Below, piece by piece: positions 22,701 to 31,561 of a DNA stretch of 64,000 bases; position 1 is the stretch's first letter, and every line of letters begins with the position of its first letter. Under the pieces are notes generated by a model. That model saw nothing but the letters and a program-made list of their open reading frames with translations, did not search any database and was not told the origin of the DNA. The stretch is from Scleroderma bovista. Its lineage: Eukaryota > Basidiomycota > Agaricomycetes > Boletales > Sclerodermataceae. A program made the translations under genes and the position numbers. Where the stretch lies: positions 62,001-126,000 of the forward strand of contig JAYMGJ010000157.1 of the NCBI GenBank assembly GCA_037178675.1, in the 5' to 3' direction.

Positions 22701-24681
22701 CGTTCTCTTCCATGTAGTCTGCGTATGCGCATAGGGTTTGGTTCAGCCTTATTGGGTCGTAGATTGATCTTTTGGGAATGAAGCTGTACTGGTCCGGGTG
22801 GATTAGTGTGTTGATGTGTGTAGCGAGCTGGGTGGATAGGGATTTCGTGAGTAGTTTGTAGTCCGTGTTTAGCAGGGTGATGGGGCGGTAATTTTTAATT
22901 TGATCCTTTTCTTTTTTCTTATATATCGGGCACATCCAGCCTAGGGTGAATTGGGTTTGGGGGTCAACACTGTTTTCTTGGATGTCTGTCAGGACATTGA
23001 GCATGCATCTCAGTACGTCAAAGGCCGGTTTTCGATTCTTTGCATCTGTCTTATGTTTCGCATGTAGGTGTTTCCAAACTTCGTAGGGGATCCCATCTGG
23101 GCCAGCTGCTGATCCCAGTTTGGATCCGATCAGGGCTTTTTCTAGGTCTGCCTGGCTTATTTTCCGGTTTAGTGGTGAGGGGGTGGGGTCCGTCAGGGTT
23201 TGGCTCATTGGTACTGTGTTCAGCGTTTTGTTTATCGCTTCCTGTTGTATAGTGTCCGCTTCCGGGAGCAGTTCTTCTGATTGTAGGCTCTCGTGGTAGT
23301 CTCTTGCCAATTTTGCCATCTCGTCTGATCTCGTTATTATTCGGTGGGTTCGTTGGTCTTGGAGGCGATATATAAGGTCTCTCGGCTTCTTCGGGTTGTT
23401 TACCCTCGTCCAATATTTGTTTATTTTCTCTCCTTTCAGGTGCCATAGGGCCTGGGATCTCGTGTATGCCCTTCTATATTTCTTTTTCTCTAGGTATTCT
23501 ATTTCCCTTTCAAGTATCACTGCATTTGTGCGTGTCAGGGGGGATGTGTCAAGATCGTCGTCTTGCCAGGTTTGGGTTAAGTCTTTCTTAATGGCTCTGA
23601 TGCGCTGTGAGATCTTGGGGATTTGCTTTTTGGCTGCTTTGGTTGCATCGCTCTTAATTTCGTTCTTAAAATTTTGCCATAGTGTTTGTGCATTGGAGGA
23701 TCTGTCTTCTGGTGGTAGGTTCTCGATGTCCAGGTATAATTGTTGTCCTTTCTGGTTAATTAGTTTGTTTAGGTCTTTGTCATTTATGAGGCCGAGAGGC
23801 CAGGACCATCTGTCTGTTCCTATTAGAGGAGTGTTGGGGGGGGCTATTCGTACCGACACCATTTTGTGGTCTGACGGTATGCCAGGTATGACGTGGGACC
23901 ATTCACTTAGGCTATCTTCTAGGTCTTCTCTCGCATAGATTCTGTCGATTCTCGACATGTTGTGACCTGTGGTGGTGAATGTGAAGGCACGCTCCGTTGG
24001 GAATCGGAATCGCCAGGAGTCCCTTACACCTATGGACTGTCTACAGTCCCTTAACGCCAATACCGCGTTGTCGTTGTCATATCTCGCTGGCGCTCGGTCT
24101 ATTATGTCTTCAGTGAGGTTAAAATCCCCCATCATGAGATCTGGTTGGGGCAGGTGGAGGCTTGCCCATTTTTCATGGAGTTCCATCCAGAATTGTGGGT
24201 GCTTGCTCATGTCGTTGGGAGCGTATACGTTTATTGCACTTATCAAGGCGTTGGAATGCCATTTAAAGTAGATAAGGATGGCGCGCCCTGGTATTAGTAT
24301 GTGAAGTTTTACTTCCTCCGCTTTAATCAGCTCCTTATTTATGACGAACACTACTCCTGCGGAGCCTGTCGGGTTATTTATGAGTGGCGAGTTCAAGGTT
24401 GTTAGTCTCCTCTGGTATAGCGTGGATACTTGTTCAGCTAGTTGATCCGATAGGTGTGTTTCTTGTAAGGCTAGCAACCTGATCTTACTCTCTCTCATCA
24501 TTTTTGAGACCGCTGACCATTTTGAGATTGGCCCGGCACCTGTTGCTGGGGATGAGCGCCCTTTCATATTCAGGGAGGCGATTTTAAAGTTTGCCCTGTA
24601 TTTTTTCTTTGTGCACTGTGCATTCATTTGTGTTCGTGCGTTTTGCGATGGTGGGGTTCGTTGGGGTTGGGGTTCTCCCAT
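19753..24681 (-). pseudogene. LINE ORF2: endonuclease, reverse transcriptase, RNase H (two TGA stops)
   Basis: One frame of 1643 codons runs from an ATG at 24681 to the stop at 19753, interrupted only by TGA at 21358-21360 and 20317-20319. The N-terminal APE-type endonuclease shows ALQETH, MMGDFNL, SRIDRIYA and SDHK. The reverse transcriptase shows YRPITLLN, ALDQEKAYDKIDH, GVRQGDPLS and the catalytic SLYADDT. A CCHC-like cluster (CLCEDC and GCKDPHKCA) spans the first TGA. RNase H follows with all acidic positions visible: IYTDGSC, GELAAVL, ITDSIYV and GNEEADKLA. After the second TGA, CHSCNAQTESLEHILLEC resembles the terminal zinc-binding region of such proteins. The frame is intact apart from the two stops, which suggests recent inactivation. 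The long plus-strand ORF opposite it is only a shadow. Confidence 0.93.
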
Positions 24682-25338
24682 CGCTGGAGTAGCCCTCTGG
24701 GGTTCAGGGGAACTTTCCGGTACGTTTGGTCCCAGAGCTCTTTCGTGCGTGCCCTCTGGTGGTGGCGTCGGGCCTGCTCGAGCAGTTGGGGCCAGGGGGG
24801 GGGCTTAGGCCTGGGCGGCCATGGAGTGCATTGTGTGTGTAGTGTTATAGGTATGTCGCAGTACTTAGCCTCACACCCTACGACATCTCGGGTGGGCCAG
24901 GGATAGCTAACCGGCTACCGCGGTGACGAGTGCTTGCTACGTTAGGTGGGAAGGGTCCCTACACGCCTATCTGCCGGCTCAAGAAGCTTCGGGTGCTACC
25001 CAACGGTTTCATCTAGACCTGAATAGGTCTCCGTTTTGGCTCTCGCCTCGAGGGGTCTCCTGCTTTCCTGTCCCACGTACGGCCAGTAAATTTGGGCAGC
25101 AGCCATATCTTACTACGTGTCACCTCGATCCACGTAGTTACCTGGGGGGCTGACTCTGTAGGGGAGCGCTTCCAGGGCCATGTCGGTTTATTTTATATAC
25201 TGCGCGGGAGGGCGCACAACTATTGTACTGGTCGGGTGATTATGATATTGTACGATGTAGGTATGTGTTACATAGGCACATGTGGTGAGTTCATGTGCTT
25301 TATTACATGGATGCCCGGTCATGGGGTGGTGTCACCGT
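24682..25338 (-). other. LINE spacer between ORF1 and ORF2
   Basis: About 650 bp without a convincing gene. The ORF2 frame stays open for a short way upstream of 24681, with proline-rich content, so ORF2 could start earlier than its first clear ATG. Confidence 0.45.
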
Positions 25339-26868
25339 TCAGAAGAGGGAGCCATGTCCTCCCCTGGCTCTCCCTCTGCCACGAGATCTATTTCTATTTG
25401 TGGGGCGGCGGTCTGGGTCATGTCTTTGGCCATTCCAGCCCGGCAGGCGTGGGAAGGGGCAGAGGCCCTTGGGGTGGTTGAAGGAGTGGCAAATTTGGCA
25501 GGAGAGCAGTTTAACAGGGTGGCCGACACCACTGAGGGGAGTGGGGTAGGGTAGCGCGAAGAGCAGGGCCCTGATGCGTGACCAGGCGACTAGGTTTTTG
25601 GTCGGTGTGCAGGCGTATATGTTAAAGCGTGGGGATGGGATGCCTCCCGGCTCTTTGAAGTCGATGAATTCAACTGTAATGGACATAGTCATGTCGGCAA
25701 TCGCTTTCTGGGCTGCATGTTGCGCCGTGCCATCAGCAAATAGGGGGTCATAGAGTTGGAGGGTGTCGGCGAGGCGGGATGCTGTTTGTGTGACGTTCCA
25801 TGTGTTCGTCACTGCTTCTTCCACATCTTGCACGTCGGGGGACGTGAAGCCAGTGATGCAGAGGGTAAGGTTGGGGATAGTGTCAGTTTCGAAGGGGATG
25901 GCTTCGAAGGTAGTCTCTGGTAGCGACCAGATCTTCTGCCTCAGGATCATCTCCGTTACAGGTTGGGAGATGCCTGAAGCTAGGAAGGTGATCAGCGGTT
26001 GGTTGCTGGGGGGTGTGAGGACAGGGGGCGGAGCGATTCTCGCCTCAGGTTCTTTGCTATCTGCCATCGTCGCTATTTCTTCGATTGCCTTCCTGAAGAG
26101 GCCGGTTAGGATAGGGTGTTTTGTTTTCTGGTTTTTGCCGTCGTATCCGAAGAATCGGACAAAGAATTTTGGAAGTTTGACTTTACACCAGGACTGGATG
26201 GCGTCAGGGGGTAGGCCCTGCAGAAATTCACCTGGGATTCCTCTATGAACGATTGGGAATCCATCCATTGGGAGGGGGGTAAAGCGTGATTCATTGTTAG
26301 CTGATGAACTGAAGGTCACCATGTTGAGGGTTGTTTCCGCAGCCGCCGCCAGAGTCTGATAGAGGTCTGGGGGGTTGTTTTCTGGGCATGCAGGGGTCAT
26401 GGTGTCCGATGTTGACGTAGGGCAGTTGGCTGCTGGGGTGGCTTTGTTTGCTGGTGCATGAATCGAGGCGTATATCCCTTCTGGTTCTTCCTGGGGGTCA
26501 GACATTTCCATGTCCTCCCCAGAGTCAGGGGGTTGTTCCTGGGTTGTCCGAGCAGTAGTGGGGGTATCATGCTGGGTTTGGGCAGCGCTGGGAGGGGAAG
26601 GGGAGGCTAAGTAGTTCAGCGCTGGGATGGCCGATCTCTTTGGCATCATCTGCAGGCTTCCAAAGGCTGGGGGGAAGAATTGGGACCCTTTTGGGGGCGG
26701 CGCCTGGCGTGGAGTGCCTGGGGGGGATGGGGAGTTTGTGGCCTTCCGCTTGTTTTTTGGCTGGTCCATTGTAGTGGGGGCTTCTATTAGAGTTGGGGTA
26801 CTTTGGGTGGTGGTTTTTATTCTCTTTGTTGTTTCTTCGTAGGTTAGGCCTTCAGCTATGGGGTTCAT
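25339..26868 (-). CDS. LINE ORF1 protein with a CCHC knuckle
   Basis: An intact 509-codon frame. This kind of protein usually binds element RNA and chaperones target-primed reverse transcription. The N-terminal 170 residues are Pro/Thr/Ser-rich and probably disordered. A folded middle begins near FPIVHRGIPGEFLQGLPPDA. Close to the C-terminus sits one knuckle, CQICHSFNHPKGLC, spacing CX2CX4HX4C, followed by PFPRLPGWNG. The tail is Arg/Gly-rich (RNRSRGRGRARGG), which fits nucleic-acid binding. The start at 26868 (MNPIAEGLTYEE) is the first ATG of the frame. A worn paralogue lies just upstream at 26966-27913. Confidence 0.82.
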   Translation of the reverse strand: MNPIAEGLTYEETTKRIKTTTQSTPTLIEAPTTMDQPKNKRKATNSPSPPGTPRQAPPPKGSQFFPPAFGSLQMMPKRSAIPALNYLASPSPPSAAQTQHDTPTTARTTQEQPPDSGEDMEMSDPQEEPEGIYASIHAPANKATPAANCPTSTSDTMTPACPENNPPDLYQTLAAAAETTLNMVTFSSSANNESRFTPLPMDGFPIVHRGIPGEFLQGLPPDAIQSWCKVKLPKFFVRFFGYDGKNQKTKHPILTGLFRKAIEEIATMADSKEPEARIAPPPVLTPPSNQPLITFLASGISQPVTEMILRQKIWSLPETTFEAIPFETDTIPNLTLCITGFTSPDVQDVEEAVTNTWNVTQTASRLADTLQLYDPLFADGTAQHAAQKAIADMTMSITVEFIDFKEPGGIPSPRFNIYACTPTKNLVAWSRIRALLFALPYPTPLSGVGHPVKLLSCQICHSFNHPKGLCPFPRLPGWNGQRHDPDRRPTNRNRSRGRGRARGGHGSLF

Positions 26869-26965
26869 TCTTTAGGGTGTCCAATTACGTTCTATCATTT
26901 TATAGGCACATTGTGGTTCTAGCCTGACAAGGAGGCATAGGGTATGGAGGGGGTCTGTCTAGAAT

Positions 26966-27913
26966 TTATCTAGGTCCGTTCCAGAGTGGGAGTTTGGGGA
27001 AGGGGCATTCAGGACGGAGGTGATCTACTGAATGGCATAGGGAGCAGTAAGGGAGGGTAATGAGGTCTACTTGTTCGTAGGGAGGAGGGGTTGGGTAGTC
27101 TAGAGAGAGTAGGGTTCTCTTTACGTCAAACCAGTGGTCCAGCTCACTCCACCATGTTGAGATGTGGACCACAAAGCCAAAGCCTTGGGCTCTCGGGTAT
27201 GGAAATGGGTGTAACACCAAAGTATGAAGCATGTGATCAGTGACGTCTTTCGTGACAACGTCAGGTTCATCTTCGCGTATGAGTTTAGCTATTCGCTTCG
27301 CGTTTTGGGATGCTGTCCATGCGGCTCTGAGGAACGCTTTGGGGGGGTTTGGATCATCTCCATTGAATGAACCGATAGCAAAGATAGCGGATGGGTGGGG
27401 GTCAATTGTGTGTGGGAGCACTTCAAAAGTTATCCATTCGCTCAACCATATTTTACCTTCTAGGAGGTTGCGGTGGGTTGACTCCGAAATGGCGTTGATC
27501 AGCCAGCATGGGGATGGGGTCGAGTTTTCTGGGGGGGGGATACAGTTCGGGGGTGGGGGGTTTGACGAAGCGTCTGCAGCGATAGCAGCAATAGTCGCCG
27601 CCAGGATGTCCCTAGGGAGTTCATGTGTTCAGTACGAGGAGTTGTCGTAGTCAAATATTCTGACTACTAGCTTAGAGCCCGGTCCTGATAGCCAGCTCTG
27701 GATGACATCTGCAGGGAAGCCGTCTAGTTTCTGGGCTGGGTTCTCCTGGTGGACGTGGGGGAAGCCTTCCCCCGGTGTCGGGGAGAAGAAGGTGTGTTTC
27801 AGAGGGAGTGAGGGGAGCGAGGGCCTTGGGAGGCTGGTGCTTGGGAGTTTTTGCACTATCTCTCTGCATCGGGTGATGGTGTGTAGTTCATTCTCTATCC
27901 GTGTTCTGACCAT
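26966..27913 (-). pseudogene. Second, decayed ORF1-like frame of the LINE
   Basis: This frame parallels ORF1: GFPHVHQENPAQKLDGFPAD then VIQSW against ORF1's GFPIVHRGIPGEFLQGLPPD then AIQSW, and later CSLCHSVDHLRPEC, the same CX2CX4HX4C knuckle, followed by PFPKLPLWNG. It is broken by TGA at 27629-27631 and by a one-base slip in a C-run near 27532-27540; the reading continues in another frame afterward. It lacks ORF1's long Pro-rich N-terminal region. It lies directly upstream of ORF1 on the same strand. Either a tandem duplication or capture of a relative's ORF1 would explain it. Confidence 0.75.
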
Positions 27914-28260
27914 GGTTTTACTTCGGTGGTGGTGGTCTTGGGCTGGCGTGGGGGTTATAGTGCTCTTCTTTTAATGGGGGGCGAGGCTACCTCGTGTTCA
28001 GCGCATGTTGGTTTGGGATGTCACTGGTTCAGTGGTCTTGGTGGTGTAAGGGTGTTGTCTGTAGCTGTGCCATGGGTTGGGTTTGGGCTAGCTCATTGGC
28101 TGCTTTTCAGCTTCTCAGAGGTCTCAGCGTCTCAGCATCTCGACATCTCGGGGGGGCCAGGGAGTTCCTGTGCGCTTGATTTCTTTGCGCTACCTTGCCC
28201 TGCAGCACACTGCGTGGGAAAAACCGACCATGGTGGTGGTAGCGGTTCAAGGGCCCCCCA
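27914..28260 (-). other. LINE 5' untranslated region
   Basis: About 350 bp from the first ATG of the ORF1-like frame to the 5' target duplication. No coding signal. It would be expected to hold the internal promoter, but no specific element is recognised. Confidence 0.5.
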
Positions 28261-28381
28261 GTCTTGTAAGTTTGCCATGTAGCAGCCCTATATTCCGACA
28301 CTCTCCCCCAAACGAAACAAGACAGTAAGTATGAAAGAAACAGGGAGACACAAGAACAAAAGGAGAAAATATCCCGCGACT

Positions 28382-29041
28382 TCACCAAGACTGTTCATCT
28401 TCTTCAATGATGGCGGTGGCAGTGCCCTTCTCTTCCACTTTCTGTTTTGGGCAATTGATCTGGTAGTGACCTTTTTCTCCGCAGTGGAAACAGGTGATCT
28501 GCTCAAGCGGGTGGCGTGGCTTCGAAGCAATAGTGGTGACAGCAAGGGCGACAGGGTCAGGGCCCATTACCAGTTGGGCGGTGCGCTGACGTGATTCTTC
28601 ATTTAGTAAGCGTGCCTTGACTACCTCAAGTGAGATGGATGCATTATCAGCAGTAGTACCATTGGCAATGGCGGCGTCGAGGGAGATAATGAATGGATCA
28701 TAGGATGGGGGGAGGCCTTGAGTAAGGACAAGTATCTTGTCCTCATCTGTAGCAATATATCCAACTTCTTTCAGGTGGAACGCGGCTTGCTGGACATCAG
28801 CTATCCAACTGCCCATCGATTGGTCAGCACACTTAGTGAGGATGATCTCAGCATGAGCTTCGGCTTGGGGGCGCTCAAATGCTTTGACAGCTTTCGAATT
28901 GGGGGAGCCGAGTGGGCGAGTCTCTGATCCCTCAACAACTTTCCATAAACCTTTCTTAATCAAAGTAGATTGCATGTACAATGACCATTCCGCATAGTTA
29001 GATTCATTCAGGTTCGTGAAGTGCAGCAACGAGTCTGGCAT
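28382..29041 (-). CDS. Copia-1 Gag-like protein
   Basis: A 219-codon frame starting at MPDSLLHFTNLNESNYAEWS, the usual opening of copia Gag (the UBN2-like region that binds or bridges retroelement particles). It ends with a knuckle CFHCGEKGHYQINC (CX2CX4HX4C) and an acidic tail. The frame stays open upstream to 29227, but the ATG at 29041 matches where Gag normally begins. It looks shorter than typical copia Gag between residues about 45 and 75, so an internal deletion is likely. It is the only gene between the two LTRs. Confidence 0.78.
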   Translation of the reverse strand: MPDSLLHFTNLNESNYAEWSLYMQSTLIKKGLWKVVEGSETRPLGSPNSKAVKAFERPQAEAHAEIILTKCADQSMGSWIADVQQAAFHLKEVGYIATDEDKILVLTQGLPPSYDPFIISLDAAIANGTTADNASISLEVVKARLLNEESRQRTAQLVMGPDPVALAVTTIASKPRHPLEQITCFHCGEKGHYQINCPKQKVEEKGTATAIIEEDEQSW

Positions 29042-29282
29042 GGCGTGAGATCTGTGGCTGTGACGTGTGACACGTGATGACAACAGTGATTTGGCTGCAA
29101 ACAACAGTGGGGGTTCGACAGGGGAAACGGTATGGTGGAGACGATGATGACGATGATTTGGCTTCGGCCCCAAATGGTGGTTACGATGGCAAGAGAACGA
29201 TGATATGATGGCGAGAATGGTCAACAACAGGAGGTCAACAGCTGCAAGACAACATGCACAACGATGAAGGATATCGCGTTTG

Positions 29283-29478
29283 TGTTAGAATTTGTGGGCT
29301 GGGGCGATCGGGGTGACCACGATGGGTGGATGGGTGCGAACCAGGTCCAAACACAATGAATATACAGGGTACAACTACGAACTATTTATCTTTTAGGTAG
29401 AACAGCTAATATATCAAAACTAATAATTGTAATTAGTATTGTAAGTTTGCCACGTAGCAGCCATAGTATATTCTGACA
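29283..29478 (-). repeat. Copia-1 LTR (5' for minus transcription)
   Basis: 196 bp, beginning TGTTAGAA and ending TTCTGACA, whose ends are imperfect inverted repeats. The other LTR matches 19462-19624 plus 28271-28300. CTCCC lies immediately outside. Confidence 0.92.
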
Positions 29479-29483
29479 CTCCC

Positions 29484-31240
29484 ATTATGTATTCGCTGCC
29501 GTTATCCGCGCAGAATCACTTGGGGCACATGTTATATTGGTGTTCAAGGTAAGCCACATAGTTTTGAAATTTTTTGGCAGCTTGATCCTTCATTTGCAGG
29601 AATTCGATCACTATGCACTGGCTATGGTCATCTATAAAGGATATGAAGTATCTTGTGCTGTGTATCCCCATTGCATTGCACTCCCAGAGGTCTGTGTGCA
29701 TCAAGTCGCCTGGTCTCTTGGCTCTGTTTTCACTTTGGCACGGGAACGGTGTGCACGCCAGCTTGGCTTGCGTACATGCAGCACAATGAACTTTGGTAAG
29801 TCCATATTGTTTACCGTCAACCCTGTCACCAGCTGCTTGCTGAGTGTGTGCTGTAGCCCACTTACACCAATATGTCCAAATCTGCGGTGCCAATCCTGCC
29901 AAGAAGTTGCCATCTCCATCGAGAGGGCTGCCCTTTCGTGGGCTGGAGCCGCTGTGACGTCCAGTAAGTACATTTGCTCTACCTTTAGTCCAACAGCTAT
30001 CAAGTTCTTATTTTTATCATATAGGTGGATGTGTCCATCCCCCACATTCACGTGTCCGCCGCTCTCATCCAATCGAGAAATGGAGAATAGATTGTTTGGT
30101 GCCAGTGGCATGTAGAGTACATCCTTTAGCATGATCACAAAATTCTGTCCATCCATCCGACTTTTTAATTTAATTGTCCCCCTGCCTTTGACAGGAACCT
30201 CTATGTTCCCCACTCCTCTAATTGTTCTATTGAGTGGTGTGAACTCTGTGAATGCTTCATGCAGGCTCGATATATGCAAGGACACTGCTGAATCCACCAA
30301 CCAAGAGTCAGCATGTATATCATATCTTTGTCTTCTTGGATGTCGAGTGCCTGCTGTGCATGCTCCATCTTATGGTGTTTCCCGTTTTGGGTAGTTACGC
30401 TCTCGGTGACAGTCTTCTCTTTCTCCTTCCCCTTCTCAGTGCTCCTGCACTCGGAGGTTTCATGATTGAAGTGACCACACTTATTGCACTTGGGCTTTCC
30501 CTTGAAGAAGCAGTCTTTGGCCAAGTGGTTGGTCCTACTGCAGGTAAAGCAAGCCTTCTTCATTTTTTCCAGTTCAACTGCTTTCCTTTTCTTAGTGGTA
30601 CGCTTCAAGGACTGGGCTGTCAAAACAGTCTCCGTCCCTCCATCGCCTTTGTTGCCCTTCCGGCGATTACATTCGTCTCGGATGATGGCATTGAATGAAT
30701 TGCTGTGAAGTCAACACTTTATCCCCAGTCTGTGACCCAAGGTAAGATGTTGTAAATGGATCCCATGACACTGGCAATGATGAAACTAATATATTTGTGA
30801 AGTCTCCATCAGGTACAATCAAGCCCATATGGTGTAGCTCCACCTGGATCATGCGCATCTTTGTCAGGTGGGCAACAATGTCATCTCCATCTCTGGCGCA
30901 TGTCTGATACAAGGTACGCCTCAACACAGTAATGCTCTGTTGTCTATGGTGCTCATGCACTGCCTTTAAATTTTCCCACATCTGCCTTATAGACATCGCT
31001 TGGGAAACATGGACAAATTGCACTGCAGAGAGATTATTCGAGATGAGAATGCATGCAACACCTTCTGCAGTGTCCCAGTCCCTGCGCTCGGCTGTGCCCT
31101 CCTTGGGGGGATCGCCTGCTCCTTCACAGTGGGATCACACACCATTCAACTCTAGCATGGGCCAAATTTGGCCCTTCCAAGCCACCCAGTTTTCATTGTT
31201 AAGGGGTTCGGGCGTCTTATAGGAGGAGATAGCACCTAGG
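29484..31240 (-). pseudogene. Copia-2, proximal part: gag, protease, pre-integrase and integrase
   Basis: Reading leftward from 31240: Gag (NNENWVAWKGQIWPMLELNG, later MWENLKAVHEHHRQQ), two zinc knuckles (CFTCSRTNHLAKDC and CNKCGHFNHETSEC), the protease motif worn from DSGAS to DSAVSLH, the pre-integrase HRRFGHIGVSGLQ, and the integrase zinc and catalytic region (HTDLWECN, SFIDDHSQ, ADNGSEYIMG). Stops at 31135-31137 and 29516-29518 are TGA. The latter, followed by Phe-Cys, fits an original Arg-Phe-Arg before ADNG. Several frame changes occur between the parts. Copia-3 entered its gag at 31236-31240, and Copia-1 entered its integrase at 29479-29483. Confidence 0.88.
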
Positions 31241-31528
31241 TGTTGAAGTCGCATGTGCACCCGGCGTAAACCATCGATGAAGTGCGCACAAGACTGCGAC
31301 CCATATTAGTGTAGACTTAGTAATAGTCCTCTTTAGAGTAGATGTTATATGTTACACGTCACATGTCACAGTCACACGTCACAATGTTTGTTGTATATAA
31401 ACAGTGTACACCACTTATATAATATAACAGCTCTTAACCAGCTACCACTACCATCTCTGGTTGTGCACTCCACCCAACAGGTGAGTTGGAGTAGCAGTTC
31501 CTCTATGTATATAGGTATTGCTTCAACA
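31241..31528 (+). repeat. Copia-3 5' LTR
   Basis: Starts TGTTGAAGTCGC and ends CTTCAACA. A TATATAA motif near 31420 is a likely core promoter. It is longer than the 3' LTR by 13 bp because of small indels in a CACGTCACA-type microrepeat around 31350-31385. Confidence 0.92.
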
Positions 31529-31561
31529 GGTTATGAGCTCTGTGAGCACACTGTGTGCAGC

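Larger units (their letters stand above)
19625..28260 (-). mobile_element. Full-length LINE (APE endonuclease, RT and RNase H), about 8.6 kb
   Basis: A non-LTR retrotransposon lying on the minus strand. Its A-tail is the T-run at about 19625-19636. AGTCTTGTAAG occurs at both ends (19614-19624 and 28260-28270), a target duplication that extends into ambiguous Ts. The target is the LTR of Copia-1, whose halves match the intact LTR on either side. In transcription order it carries a 5' leader (28260-27914), a decayed ORF1-like frame, an intact ORF1 and a long ORF2 with two TGA stops. A C-terminal RNase H domain recalls the Tad or I groups; I could not assign the clade further. Confidence 0.92.
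19462..29478 (-). mobile_element. Copia-1, gag-only LTR retrotransposon, carrying a LINE in its 3' LTR
   Basis: The 5' LTR (for minus transcription) is 29283-29478, 196 bp, TGTTAGAA...TTCTGACA. The other LTR is split by a LINE into 19462-19624 and about 28271-28300. CTCCC flanks both outer ends (19457-19461 and 29479-29483), a 5-bp target duplication. The polypurine tract, as the reverse complement of 28301-28315, abuts the 3' LTR. The internal region is only 982 bp and encodes gag alone, so the element depends on enzymes from relatives. The LTRs differ at about eight sites over the readable 163 bp, seven of them transitions. Confidence 0.92.

Noticed and set aside
23396..23938. 180-codon plus-strand ORF
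   Set aside because: Antisense to the LINE ORF2 endonuclease-RT linker; no motif.
25763..26248. 161-codon plus-strand ORF
   Set aside because: Antisense to LINE ORF1, which has the knuckle and the expected position.
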